Assembly: GCA_028245195.1 (NCBI GenBank)
Contig: JAOKCF010000009.1
Coordinates: forward strand, 1 to 64,000
Origin: Vicingaceae bacterium
GTDB taxonomy: Bacteria > Bacteroidota > Bacteroidia > Flavobacteriales_E > Vicingaceae
Length of the DNA stretch: 64,000 nt
Direction of reading: 5' to 3'
The position numbers were made by a program, and so were the translations under genes. Below, in pieces: positions 56,306 through 63,975 of the stretch. The notes under the pieces were generated by a model. It did no database searches and was not told where the DNA came from. It saw only the letters and a program-made list of their open reading frames with translations. How positions within the stretch are numbered: position 1 is the stretch's first letter; the number at the start of each line of letters is the position of its first letter.

Positions 56306-56854
56306 ATGAAAGAATTTTTAGTAAAGGTCTTAATGGAAACGCACAAAACTGTGTACCGTGATATTTTAGTGAATGAAAACCACACGTTATTTCAAACACA
56401 CGAATTAATAAAACAGGCATTTGGCTTTAACAGTAATGAATTGGCTTCCTTTATAAAGGAAGAAGAAGGATGGGATAACGACACAGAGTATCCCTTAGAA
56501 GACGTAATGAACAGTGGAAACCCAACCTTTGATAAAATAGCCATTTCAGACGTTTTTTTAAAAGTCGGAGATCAACTAACTTACGTTTACGACTATTTAA
56601 ATGAGTGGAAATTTTATTTAGAAGTAATTGAGATAGAAGTTAATGAGAATAAGATAAAAGATCCGAAAATCCTGAAACGGTTTGGATCTCCTCCGAAAGA
56701 AGAAGAAAGAAACTTGAACGGAGACGATGCTCAAAGCATATTGTTAAATGCTATGTTGGGTGATGAATTTTCGGAAGATGATGAGGATTCATTTAAAGAC
56801 CCATTTGATAGCGACAACATGGATTCGTTAGACGATTATGAGGAATATCAATAA
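56306..56854 (+). CDS. Plasmid pRiA4b ORF-3-like protein
   Basis: 182 residues of the PRiA4_ORF3 (IS1096 TnpR-like) fold: VLMETHKTVYRDILVNENHTLFQTHELIKQAFGF, then ISDVFLKVGDQLTYVYDYLNEWKFYLEV. The C-terminal ~60 residues are very acidic. The function is unknown; despite the family name there is no sign of a mobile element here. One bp after cca, so part of the operon. Confidence 0.85.
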   Translation: MKEFLVKVLMETHKTVYRDILVNENHTLFQTHELIKQAFGFNSNELASFIKEEEGWDNDTEYPLEDVMNSGNPTFDKIAISDVFLKVGDQLTYVYDYLNEWKFYLEVIEIEVNENKIKDPKILKRFGSPPKEEERNLNGDDAQSILLNAMLGDEFSEDDEDSFKDPFDSDNMDSLDDYEEYQ

Positions 56855-56857
56855 TTC

Positions 56858-57769
56858 GTGAGGAAAACACTCATATCCATAGTCGGACCGACTGCAGTAG
56901 GTAAAACTTCAACAGCAATAAACATTGCTAAACAATTAGATGCTGAAATAATTTCTTCAGATTCAAGGCAGTTTTACAAAGAAATTTCAATTGGTACGGC
57001 AAAGCCCACTGAATTAGAATTAAAGCAGGTACCTCATCATTTCATAAACCACCTTTCGATAACAGAAGAGTACAATGCTAGCAAGTTTGAAAATGAGGTA
57101 ATTGAATTTCTAGACAGCTACTTCAAAAATAAAGATACTGCTATTTTGTGCGGAGGTTCCGGTATGTACAATGATGCTGTTATTAAGGGATTTGATAATG
57201 AAATACCCACTGCAGATGCAGGTATTAGGGAAGAGTTAAAACAAAAATATGAAGAACAAGGCCTAGCCTATTTGCAGGATTTATTGCTGAATATAGATCA
57301 ATTAGCATATCAGAACATTGACATTCGCAATAGTAAAAGATTAATGCGAGCTATTGAAATTTGTAAATTAACTGGGAAAACAAATACAGCAGTTAGAAAA
57401 GGAATTGAAAAGAAAAGAAATTTTGACATCATACAGATAGGACTCGAATTACCTAGAAATTTATTATATGATCGTATAAACCAAAGAGTCGATTTAATGA
57501 TACATGAGGGTTTGATCGATGAAGTGAAATCTGTAGTTTCACATAGAGAAAAAAATGCCTTAAACACTGTCGGTTACAAAGAAATATTTGATTATTTGGA
57601 TGGAATTATCCCTTGGAATTTAGCTGTTGAAAAAATAAAAACCAATAGTAGAAGATATGCTAAAAGGCAACTTACTTGGTTTAAGCGAAATGAGAGAATT
57701 AAGTGGTTTTTACCCAACGAAATAAATAAAATTAGTAAGTATATTCGCACAACAATCCAAAACACATGA
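56858..57769 (+). CDS. miaA: tRNA dimethylallyltransferase
   Basis: Transfers dimethylallyl to A37 of tRNAs reading UNN codons (i6A). 303 residues. The P-loop is GPTAVGKT (10-17), followed by IISSDSRQFYKEISIGTAKPT, the catalytic-loop GGSGMYNDAVIKG, and the C-terminal YAKRQLTWFKRNERIKW motif. The start is GTG at 56858, 3 bp after the previous stop. Confidence 0.95.
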   Translation: MRKTLISIVGPTAVGKTSTAINIAKQLDAEIISSDSRQFYKEISIGTAKPTELELKQVPHHFINHLSITEEYNASKFENEVIEFLDSYFKNKDTAILCGGSGMYNDAVIKGFDNEIPTADAGIREELKQKYEEQGLAYLQDLLLNIDQLAYQNIDIRNSKRLMRAIEICKLTGKTNTAVRKGIEKKRNFDIIQIGLELPRNLLYDRINQRVDLMIHEGLIDEVKSVVSHREKNALNTVGYKEIFDYLDGIIPWNLAVEKIKTNSRRYAKRQLTWFKRNERIKWFLPNEINKISKYIRTTIQNT

Positions 57770-58083
57770 GCCGAATTGACGAAATTAAAAAGATGCTGAA
57801 GACAGATAAGGAGGATAGTTTTCTGACATATGCGTTGGCTCTTGAATATGAAAAAATTGGCCAAGTAAAAGACGCCATTTCAATTATCGAAACACTAATC
57901 AAAACTGATCCTAATTATTTAGGAGCTTATTACAAGTTAGGCGCTCTTTACGAAGGCAAGAATAAAATGGACAAGGCAATGACCATTTACAGAACAGGTA
58001 TAAAGCTAGCTAATGAGAAAAATGATAATAAAACGAAGGGTGAATTAGAAGAGGCGCTTTGGTTAATTGAGGAAGAATCTTAA
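57766..58083 (+). CDS. Small TPR protein
   Basis: 105 residues with two TPR units (LTYALALEYEKIGQVKDAISIIETLI and YLGAYYKLGALYEGKNKMDKAMTIYRTGI). It is soluble. It overlaps miaA by 4 nt (ATGA) and closes the tRNA operon before a terminator. The role is unknown. Confidence 0.85.
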   Translation: MSRIDEIKKMLKTDKEDSFLTYALALEYEKIGQVKDAISIIETLIKTDPNYLGAYYKLGALYEGKNKMDKAMTIYRTGIKLANEKNDNKTKGELEEALWLIEEES

Positions 58084-58173
58084 TTTTTTTCAAAAAAATA
58101 TAAATTTCCAAAACAAAAGTATTTAAAGATTGTCTTGATATTAGAAGAAATATTTAAGATTTGGTTTGGTTGG

Positions 58174-58210
58174 AGCCCGTTGTTTACTCTCAGAGTTGCA
58201 GCGGGCTTTT
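58174..58210 (+). terminator. Terminator of the tRNA-maturation operon
   Basis: AGCCCGTTG pairs with CAGCGGGCT (one G-U pair) around a 16-nt loop and runs into TTT. Confidence 0.8.
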
Positions 58211-58295
58211 ACATTAAACTAAAATTGTACGTAAAAATTGATATCAAAGATCTGCACTAATTCATTTAGTTTCTGACCTTGTGCTTTTCCCTAAA

Positions 58296-58787
58296 TCACC
58301 TTACTTTAAATGTGTTACCCTTAATTCTCTTATTCTTGGTGTCAACAGCATCCTCATAAGTCTTGTCCATGTAAAATACTTTCTTGTCAGTCTGGTATTT
58401 TATCAACGTAACCGGAATCTCACTTAATTCAGCATAGGGGGTAACTTTCACTTTCTTTAGATCTACATCAAAAGTAAAGGCCGGAACCTTAAAGTCAATA
58501 TCCTCCATCCGTTTTGTGTTAATCCAGATGGTTTTAGCCTGTAATTTTTCCATAGAAATCTCAACCATATAATCTCAAGCTGACTGACGTTCAAGTGTAA
58601 ATTTCCCACTTCCATTTGTAGTTGTTTCATGCACTAACTCCCCAGCTTCAAAGACTTTAATAATAACATCTTTCATCGTTTGACCATAGGAATGGACCTA
58701 CCCTTTAAAAGTGAATGTATTTTCTTGTCCAACAACAGAAAGGTTGCACACAACAAATAGGGCCACTAAGTTGAATAATAGTTTCAT
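58296..58787 (-). pseudogene. Small secreted protein gene with two in-frame stops
   Basis: One frame reads a signal peptide (MKLLFNLVALFVVCNLSVVG), QENTFTFKG, TAG (58698-58700), VHSYGQTMKDVIIKVFEAGELVHETTTNGSGKFTLERQSA, TGA (58575-58577), DYMVEISMEKLQAKTIWINTKR and on to TFKVR. The TMKDVIIKVFEAG and GSGKFTLE pattern is that of a carboxypeptidase-regulatory-like beta sandwich. No frameshift is needed. The 90-residue distal part alone lacks the signal peptide. Confidence 0.8.
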
Positions 58788-58971
58788 AAAGTATAAAATA
58801 TGCTAACTCCTAGTCAAAATCCAAAATTGACTTAATGAGTAACGATTAACAATCTAATAATCAATTATTAAATTGAATAAAAATAGATATACTTCCACAT
58901 CCTTCAAATTTAAATTCTATTAAAAATTAACCTAAAAAACTAAAATATAAAACTATACCTCTAAATAAACC

Positions 58972-59748
58972 TTATTTAGCTCTGCTTCGGACATTGTAAC
59001 TATCTTCTGCACCCATCCATTTTTTGCACTCCTTGTTAATATAAGCTAATAGCTCGTATTGGGTCAAATAAACCATTTTGTAGTCATATTTGAGCAAATG
59101 TTCAACAAAAGCATTTTGTTCTTCTTCACTCAAAAGCTCAGTTTGACTCAATATAGTTCGACGAATTAACTCCCTAAGTAAAATTCGTTTCCGATCTAAA
59201 TATTTAAACTGCTCTACCCGTCGCTTGCTTATTTCTCTCTTGCTTCTCTGATTATAAGCTGATGAAATTGGGTTTGAGAATTGACCGGCTTTAGAAAGTT
59301 CAAATTGCTGATATTGTCGAAAACTTCGAGTTAAATTACCCAATTCAACGGTTATTGCGGTGACTGCTCTATCTGCCTTAACGTTCACCTCCTTAATAAT
59401 TATACTGTATTTATTCAACTTAGGAATAACAAAATAGGTAGACTTAACTACAGAATCTCTTAAATAAAAGTGCATAGAAGAATACCCTAAAGCAGAAAAA
59501 ACCAGCACATCTTTTTTGTTCGCTTCAATGGCATAATTGCTCTCTTCAGAGCCGTATACGAAATCTCCACTTGTTTGATTAACGACTAAAATATTTGTTA
59601 ACTTCTTTCCGGATTGTTCATCAACCAAATAACCTTGAACCGTTGCTTTCTTTTCTTGTCCAAATGCAACTAAAGGAAACAGTAATACAAGTATATGTAA
59701 TTGCACAAGTAGTATTAACCTTAGAAATTGATTTTGACTATTTATCAT
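58972..59748 (-). CDS. Secreted carboxypeptidase-regulatory-like protein
   Basis: 258 residues. A signal peptide ends around VAFGQ. A CarboxypepD_reg-like beta sandwich follows (ATVQGYLVDEQSGKKLTNILVVNQT, VLVFSALGYSS). The C-terminal half is helical and charged (KREISKRRVEQFKYLDRKRILLRELIRR, LLSEEEQNAFVEHLL). The domain often caps surface or periplasmic proteins in Bacteroidota. The role is unknown. The start is at MINSQN; five residues further up are possible. Confidence 0.75.
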   Translation of the reverse strand: MINSQNQFLRLILLVQLHILVLLFPLVAFGQEKKATVQGYLVDEQSGKKLTNILVVNQTSGDFVYGSEESNYAIEANKKDVLVFSALGYSSMHFYLRDSVVKSTYFVIPKLNKYSIIIKEVNVKADRAVTAITVELGNLTRSFRQYQQFELSKAGQFSNPISSAYNQRSKREISKRRVEQFKYLDRKRILLRELIRRTILSQTELLSEEEQNAFVEHLLKYDYKMVYLTQYELLAYINKECKKWMGAEDSYNVRSRAK

Positions 59749-59763
59749 GTTATTCGAATACAA

Positions 59764-60125
59764 AGAAACGTTTCATTTATTAAAAAGTTACAATCGATAA
59801 GGCTGTTATCACACATTATTTTCTTCTGATAGATTAGATTTCTTTTGCAATGCTCTAATGGAAATTGCATTCAAGCTATTTCTAGATTAGACCAATATTT
59901 AGTAAAAGTGTAATCTGTTGATATCAGTGCGTTTGTTTGCTTAGAGGTACAAATAGTAACCAAAAAGAGCCGATAAACTTAATTACCGACTCTTTTGGGG
60001 GATTAAAAAGGTAGGCACTATTAATGAATTAGCGCCAAAATACGGTTCGTAGTTTTTTATTTAACTTTTCCAGAAAACCTACTAATCATCCTTTTGAGGT
60101 TTGCTAGGTTCCAATCAGCGTCAAA
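59764..60125. other. Gene-free stretch
   Basis: No supported gene or RNA. A weak hairpin (CCAAAAAGAG near 59960 against CTCTTTTGG near 59990) could be a terminator for neither neighbour with certainty. Confidence 0.4.
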
Positions 60126-60551
60126 TTACTTCCAAAAAACTCTTATAGCATTCTTACCTTTATAATAAAAGGCAAAAGTCAAATCATCAAACTTATAAAT
60201 ACGATTTTTAGACGCATCCATGCTGTCAAAAAGTTGTATACCCTTTCTATTGTCAATTAAATATTCAAGTGATGAGGCTAATTTTTTAGCCTCAGACTCT
60301 TCAAAATGCTTAAACGCATATACCTGATATTTTGTATCATATTTATTAAAAAATGAATTATAAAAAGCAAAGACTAAGCCCTGCTTATTCATTGAAGGTA
60401 TACTGTAATACACCGATGTAAGTTCTCCAGAGGCAGAGGCTGTGAGAGCATCAATATGAATAAAAACAAGAACTTCGTTTTCAGGCTGCACTATTTCATC
60501 AATGCAAAAACGGTTTGAGTATATACCCAAACGGCTATTGCTTTTATACAT
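60126..60551 (-). CDS. Uncharacterised protein
   Basis: 141 residues, no signal peptide and no membrane span, with a mixed alpha/beta composition (ENEVLVFIHIDALT, YQVYAFKHFEESEAKKLASSLEYLIDN, FDDLTFAFYYKGKNAIRVFWK). No family was recognised. The ATG lies inside a repeat copy (CTTACAACAATGTATA), so the true start may be a little downstream, for example a TTG at the Leu of RLGIYS. Confidence 0.5.
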   Translation of the reverse strand: MYKSNSRLGIYSNRFCIDEIVQPENEVLVFIHIDALTASASGELTSVYYSIPSMNKQGLVFAFYNSFFNKYDTKYQVYAFKHFEESEAKKLASSLEYLIDNRKGIQLFDSMDASKNRIYKFDDLTFAFYYKGKNAIRVFWK

Positions 60552-60560
60552 TGTTGTAAG
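60544..60560. repeat. CTTACAAC repeat copy A
   Basis: On the minus strand it reads CTTACAACAATGTATAA and lies 7 nt after the stop of the Hsp31-like gene. It matches the repeat at 62607-62624, and the similarity extends further on its 3' side (AATAGCCGTT against AATAGCGGTT). Confidence 0.6.
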
Positions 60561-60566
60561 TAGTTT

Positions 60567-61469
60567 TTACTTCAATTCTTTCAATAATGTATTGGCTGCA
60601 AGTTTACCCAATTCATTAGAAGCTAAAGGGCTTGCACCTGTGATTAGTTTTCTGTCAACACAAACGGTTTTATCAGATTCTGTATTAACTATAGTAGCAC
60701 CTAAGTTTTTAAGTCTTTCGCTCACACCGTTTTTTATGTGCCCTGGTAAATAACCAATCATTGGGGTCATTTCATCTACAGCATCAGGGAATACAGCCAT
60801 CTTGTATCCATCGTAAAGAAATTTTTGATTATCAAGTGTAGTAGATAATAATGCACCTGGTCCATGACAAAGCGTAATTGTAAATAAGTCTCTGTTGTGA
60901 GCCCAACTTAAGGTTTTTGCAACATTTCTATCTTCTGGAATTCCAATCATTGCTCCGTGTCCACCTGGAACAAATACAGCAGCATAAGAGCTATCATTTG
61001 CAAATGAATTCGTAATAAATTCAGTTAACTTTTTAGGCTGCTCAAAACTCGATTTATACTCGTTGTAAATTGCTTTTATGTTCGCGTCTTCTTCAGGAAA
61101 AGCCCACATTTCAAATACAATAGGTTTACCAGTAGGAGTAACTATTTCAAAATCAAATCCTGCATTTTTAAGGTGTAACATTGGTACAAGTGCTTCTATT
61201 GGATGATTTCCTGTAGAAAAGAATTTTCCATTTTTCATCTCCAAGTTTTTTTGCTCAGTGAAAATTACCAAAATCTTCGATCTACTTCCTTGGTATTTTG
61301 TGTACTTGATATCCTCAAAATCCGTTTTGGAAACTGTTCCTAATGATAAGGCTAAACTTGAAGGGCTATACGAGCCATCCTCTTCAAGTTTAGGTTGAGC
61401 CATAAAATAGATTACAATAAATGCAAGTATAATGACACTTGCTAATCCAATTAATATTTTCTTAATCAT
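60567..61469 (-). CDS. Membrane-anchored DJ-1/PfpI (Hsp31-like) protein
   Basis: 300 residues. One N-terminal membrane span or signal anchor (about 4-23) leads to a class I glutamine-amidotransferase-like domain. The nucleophile is C201 with H202 (TLCHGPGALL), and E92 (HPIEALVPM) is the supporting acid, as in HchA. Hsp31 proteins act as glyoxalase III or deglycase-like enzymes and chaperones. A periplasmic location is inferred from the anchor. The Crp-type regulator is 73 bp upstream on the same strand. Confidence 0.85.
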   Translation of the reverse strand: MIKKILIGLASVIILAFIVIYFMAQPKLEEDGSYSPSSLALSLGTVSKTDFEDIKYTKYQGSRSKILVIFTEQKNLEMKNGKFFSTGNHPIEALVPMLHLKNAGFDFEIVTPTGKPIVFEMWAFPEEDANIKAIYNEYKSSFEQPKKLTEFITNSFANDSSYAAVFVPGGHGAMIGIPEDRNVAKTLSWAHNRDLFTITLCHGPGALLSTTLDNQKFLYDGYKMAVFPDAVDEMTPMIGYLPGHIKNGVSERLKNLGATIVNTESDKTVCVDRKLITGASPLASNELGKLAANTLLKELK

Positions 61470-61542
61470 AATTTTTGTTTTTAAAATTTGAAACAAAAGT
61501 ACGGTGCTGGTATAAGATGAAATTTACCCTATGGTAAGAAAA

Positions 61543-62118
61543 CTATTTTTTAGCATTTTTTACTCTTACACGACTTAAGCTTTGTTGTGTAATGCCTAAA
61601 TAAGATGCAATGTGATAGTTTGGAGTGTATTGCTCAATATCGGGATATTGTTTAAGAAACAAATCGTATCTCTCCGGAGCAGTTAGTTGCAATTGATTTA
61701 AGATTCTTTTATGCAAACTGACCACATGACGCTCTAAGTTTTTTCGCTGAAAAGCTTCAAATTCAGGAAAAATTGAATATATTCCATTTAATTTTTCAGT
61801 ATTAAATTCGATTATATTTGAATCAGTAATACACTCTATCGTTAATGTAGATAGCTCATTATTGTATATGGCAATAAAATCACTAATCCACCAATTTTTG
61901 ATAGCAAACTGTAATGTGTGCTCTTTCCCCTTTTTATCAATACAATAAGCTCTTATGCACCCGTCTTTAACAAAATATGTGTTCTTCACGGCTTGTCCTT
62001 GACGAATTAAAACATCCCCTTTAGAAACCGACTTTTCTTTTGCAATAGAAACAACATATTCTTCAGCTTTTGAGCTAAGAGTTGTAATACTTTTTATTTT
62101 ATTGATTAAGTCTTCCAA
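61543..62118 (-). CDS. Crp/Fnr-family transcription regulator
   Basis: 191 residues. The N-terminal cyclic-nucleotide-binding barrel (GDVLIRQGQAVKNTYFVKDGCIRAYCIDKKGKEHTLQF) is followed by a linker helix and a short C-terminal helix-turn-helix (YHIASYLGITQQSLSRVR). No cysteine cluster of Fnr is present. This subgroup is common in Bacteroidota and often controls its neighbour, here the Hsp31-like gene. Confidence 0.92.
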   Translation of the reverse strand: MEDLINKIKSITTLSSKAEEYVVSIAKEKSVSKGDVLIRQGQAVKNTYFVKDGCIRAYCIDKKGKEHTLQFAIKNWWISDFIAIYNNELSTLTIECITDSNIIEFNTEKLNGIYSIFPEFEAFQRKNLERHVVSLHKRILNQLQLTAPERYDLFLKQYPDIEQYTPNYHIASYLGITQQSLSRVRVKNAKK

Positions 62119-62139
62119 TTTTTGTCTTGACGATAATTA

Positions 62140-62624
62140 CTTACAACTCGTTATATGAATTACAAACTCCTTGTTTATATGTCTCTGGTTTCGGATAACA
62201 GGAACTTTTATTCTCGTTTATTATCTTAAAATAAATGTAATGAAATAGACGATAAATAGACTTTAAATATTTTCAACAGTATTTTTTAAATCTAATAAGT
62301 TGTTGAGATTTTTGCCTGAAATGAAATCTAATGAGCTTTGATGAGTTCTAATGATATTTAGCGACTATTTGCACCCACATTAAATTTTTTAATTTATAAC
62401 CTTCGCTATATCTTCTCTTCTTTTGATTCCGTCGTTATTATACATATTTGCTACGTGATGTGTAGCCATTATTCAGGACGGGTCAGAATGTTCGTTAACG
62501 TTCTGTATATGAGTAGTAACAGATAAACAACTACGACCTATCAGAAAGCAAGATACTTATTAAACACAAAAAAGCGATTCAAGTGTTGACCTTAACCGCT
62601 ATTATTTATATACCTTGTTGTAAG
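62140..62624. repeat. Gene-free block bounded by CTTACAAC inverted repeats
   Basis: The left end reads CTTACAACTCGTTATAT (62140-62156), and the right end reads ATATACCTTGTTGTAAG (to 62624). These are inverted copies of CTTACAAC plus a TATAT box. Inside are about 485 bp without a gene, including a CGTTAACG palindrome near 62500. The right end lies 3 nt after the stop of the gene at 62628. This could be a non-autonomous element or a cassette-type recombination site. Confidence 0.5.
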
Positions 62625-62627
62625 CTT

Positions 62628-63047
62628 TTACTTTTCCATTGCTTTACGCACTTTGAACATGATTGCAAGATTGTTAAGGAATGGGATGAAGTTAAATGGC
62701 CCCATAGCTTCCTCAGTTCGTGGTATTGGATGAATTGAGATATTGGAGTTAATTACAGAGATATATTCCACCATTTCGTCTCTTTCAACGTCAGGAAGCC
62801 CGCCACCAATAGTTATAAAATCTATTGAGTCAGTTTCTATAATTTCTTTAATCCTATCTTTTGAGTTACTCGCAATGACGTTTCTGCCATAACTTTCCCA
62901 TTCTTCTACTAATACGTCTAAAGTTGATTGCAATCTTCCAATTGCTAAAATTCTTGGTTCCATGTGATTTTCTGTTTTAAGTTGTTTGTCTTTGGAGCAC
63001 GCCACTAAGACAGCTCCAAGGATGATAATTATAAATTGTTTTTTCAT
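62628..63047 (-). CDS. Predicted lipoprotein of unknown function
   Basis: 139 residues. The signal peptide ends at the lipobox cysteine C17 (LVAC-SKD). After that is an alpha/beta domain (RILAIGRLQSTLDVLVEEWES, NVIASNSKDRIKEIIETDSIDFITIGGG) with the rhythm of a receiver-like fold, but no conserved motif identifies it. An alternative start at MEPRILAIG would make a cytoplasmic protein. It is 3 bp downstream of the OsmC gene. Confidence 0.7.
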   Translation of the reverse strand: MKKQFIIIILGAVLVACSKDKQLKTENHMEPRILAIGRLQSTLDVLVEEWESYGRNVIASNSKDRIKEIIETDSIDFITIGGGLPDVERDEMVEYISVINSNISIHPIPRTEEAMGPFNFIPFLNNLAIMFKVRKAMEK

Positions 63048-63050
63048 CAG

Positions 63051-63458
63051 TTATTGCTTTTCGAATTCCATTTCTATTGGCTGTTCCAGTAATTTTGAAA
63101 TTGGACATTTTGATCCAATAGTTAATAAACGCTCTATCTGATCGTCTTCTAAGGGATTTTCAAACTGTACAGCTTTCACTATTTTTTTGATGGTTTTTCC
63201 TGAAGATATGACTTCTTTCATTTTCACATCTACATTGATTTCACCAACATTCCATTTCTTTTTATCAGCATACATTTTTATGGTTATGGCGGTACAAGAT
63301 GCTAAAGCGGAAAGCAAATATTGAGCAGGGTTTGGATATTTATTAGATCCACCAATTGATTCAGGTTCGTCTACCATAACCGTATGATTGGTGGTTTTTA
63401 TTTCCATCAAGTAGTTTTCAGAACCAAGTGTACCATTTGCGTGTAGAGTATCTTTCAT
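63051..63458 (-). CDS. OsmC-family peroxiredoxin-like protein
   Basis: 135 residues. The OsmC fold has the two reactive cysteines in LLSALASCTAITIKMYADKK (first Cys) and IGSKCPISKLLE (second Cys). Such proteins reduce organic hydroperoxides. It overlaps the YjdI-type gene by 1 nt (TAATG) and shares an operon with it and the CDGSH protein. Confidence 0.93.
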   Translation of the reverse strand: MKDTLHANGTLGSENYLMEIKTTNHTVMVDEPESIGGSNKYPNPAQYLLSALASCTAITIKMYADKKKWNVGEINVDVKMKEVISSGKTIKKIVKAVQFENPLEDDQIERLLTIGSKCPISKLLEQPIEMEFEKQ

Positions 63459-63679
63459 TACTTATCTTTGTTTTTGTTCAAGGTATAGCTCAGAGCTCCA
63501 GAAGGACATTTATCAATCTGAGCTTTTAGTTTTTCAGTAGAAGCGTTTTCTATTTTTACCCATGGTCGTTCCTTTGGATTGTATACGTTAGGTAATGACC
63601 TAACGTATACTCCAGCATGAATACAATTTGATTGATCCCAATGGATAGTGATGTTATCATTTTTATATTGCATTTTCAT
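63458..63679 (-). CDS. YjdI-type (Fer4_19) iron-sulfur protein with one cysteine replaced
   Basis: 73 residues. Relatives have a CxHxGxC segment and a CPSGAL cysteine. Here C19 and C58 are present (NCIHAG; KCPSGALSY), but the expected cysteine at 25 is tyrosine (CIHAGVYVR). The codon TAC needs one change from TGC. The changed codon lies in the left arm of a perfect inverted repeat. With one ligand lost the cluster may be unstable or use another residue. It lies between the CDGSH and OsmC genes. Confidence 0.85.
   Translation of the reverse strand: MKMQYKNDNITIHWDQSNCIHAGVYVRSLPNVYNPKERPWVKIENASTEKLKAQIDKCPSGALSYTLNKNKDK
63581..63610. repeat. Perfect 13-bp inverted repeat inside the YjdI-type gene
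   Basis: GTATACGTTAGGT (63581-63593) pairs perfectly with ACCTAACGTATAC (63598-63610) around a 4-nt loop. It encodes VYVRSLPNVY and includes the tyrosine codon that replaces the expected cysteine. Confidence 0.9.
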
Positions 63680-63735
63680 TTGATTTGGGTATTGATGATG
63701 ATTTACTTTTTATACATTGATAATGTTAGCATATC

Positions 63736-63975
63736 CTACAAACTTGCATGAGATCCATCACAGTAAGGAGGATTTTTACTCTGTTTGCACATGCAAATAG
63801 CTACTGTTTTGCTTTCTTCTGGTGTAAAAACTTTAGGAGAAAATTCAGAGTCAGCATGAGCTCCATTGCACCATGGTTGATTAGCTGATTTTCCGCAGGC
63901 ACACCAAGCGTAAGTTTTACCTTCTTCTAATAGTTCCATTTGTGGGGTGATGCCCGCTACATTTGCTTTTTCCAT
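63736..63975 (-). CDS. Double CDGSH iron-sulfur protein
   Basis: 79 residues with two CDGSH-type motifs, each binding a 2Fe-2S cluster by three Cys and one His: C25, C27, C36, H40 (CACGKSANQPWCNGAH) and C61, C63, C72, H76 (CMCKQSKNPPYCDGSH). Such small proteins act in redox or cluster transfer. It is first in the operon with the YjdI-type, OsmC and lipoprotein genes, about 55 bp ahead of the next. Confidence 0.95.
   Translation of the reverse strand: MEKANVAGITPQMELLEEGKTYAWCACGKSANQPWCNGAHADSEFSPKVFTPEESKTVAICMCKQSKNPPYCDGSHASL

Noticed and set aside
56306-56854. Mobile-element gene (family name IS1096 TnpR or plasmid pRiA4b)
   Set aside because: The protein is inside a tight tRNA operon with no inverted repeats or transposase; the family name is historical.
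38250-58700. In-frame stops read as amino acids (recoding) in three genes
   Set aside because: TAA, TAG and TGA are all involved, all three end intact genes in the window, and there is no shared downstream element.
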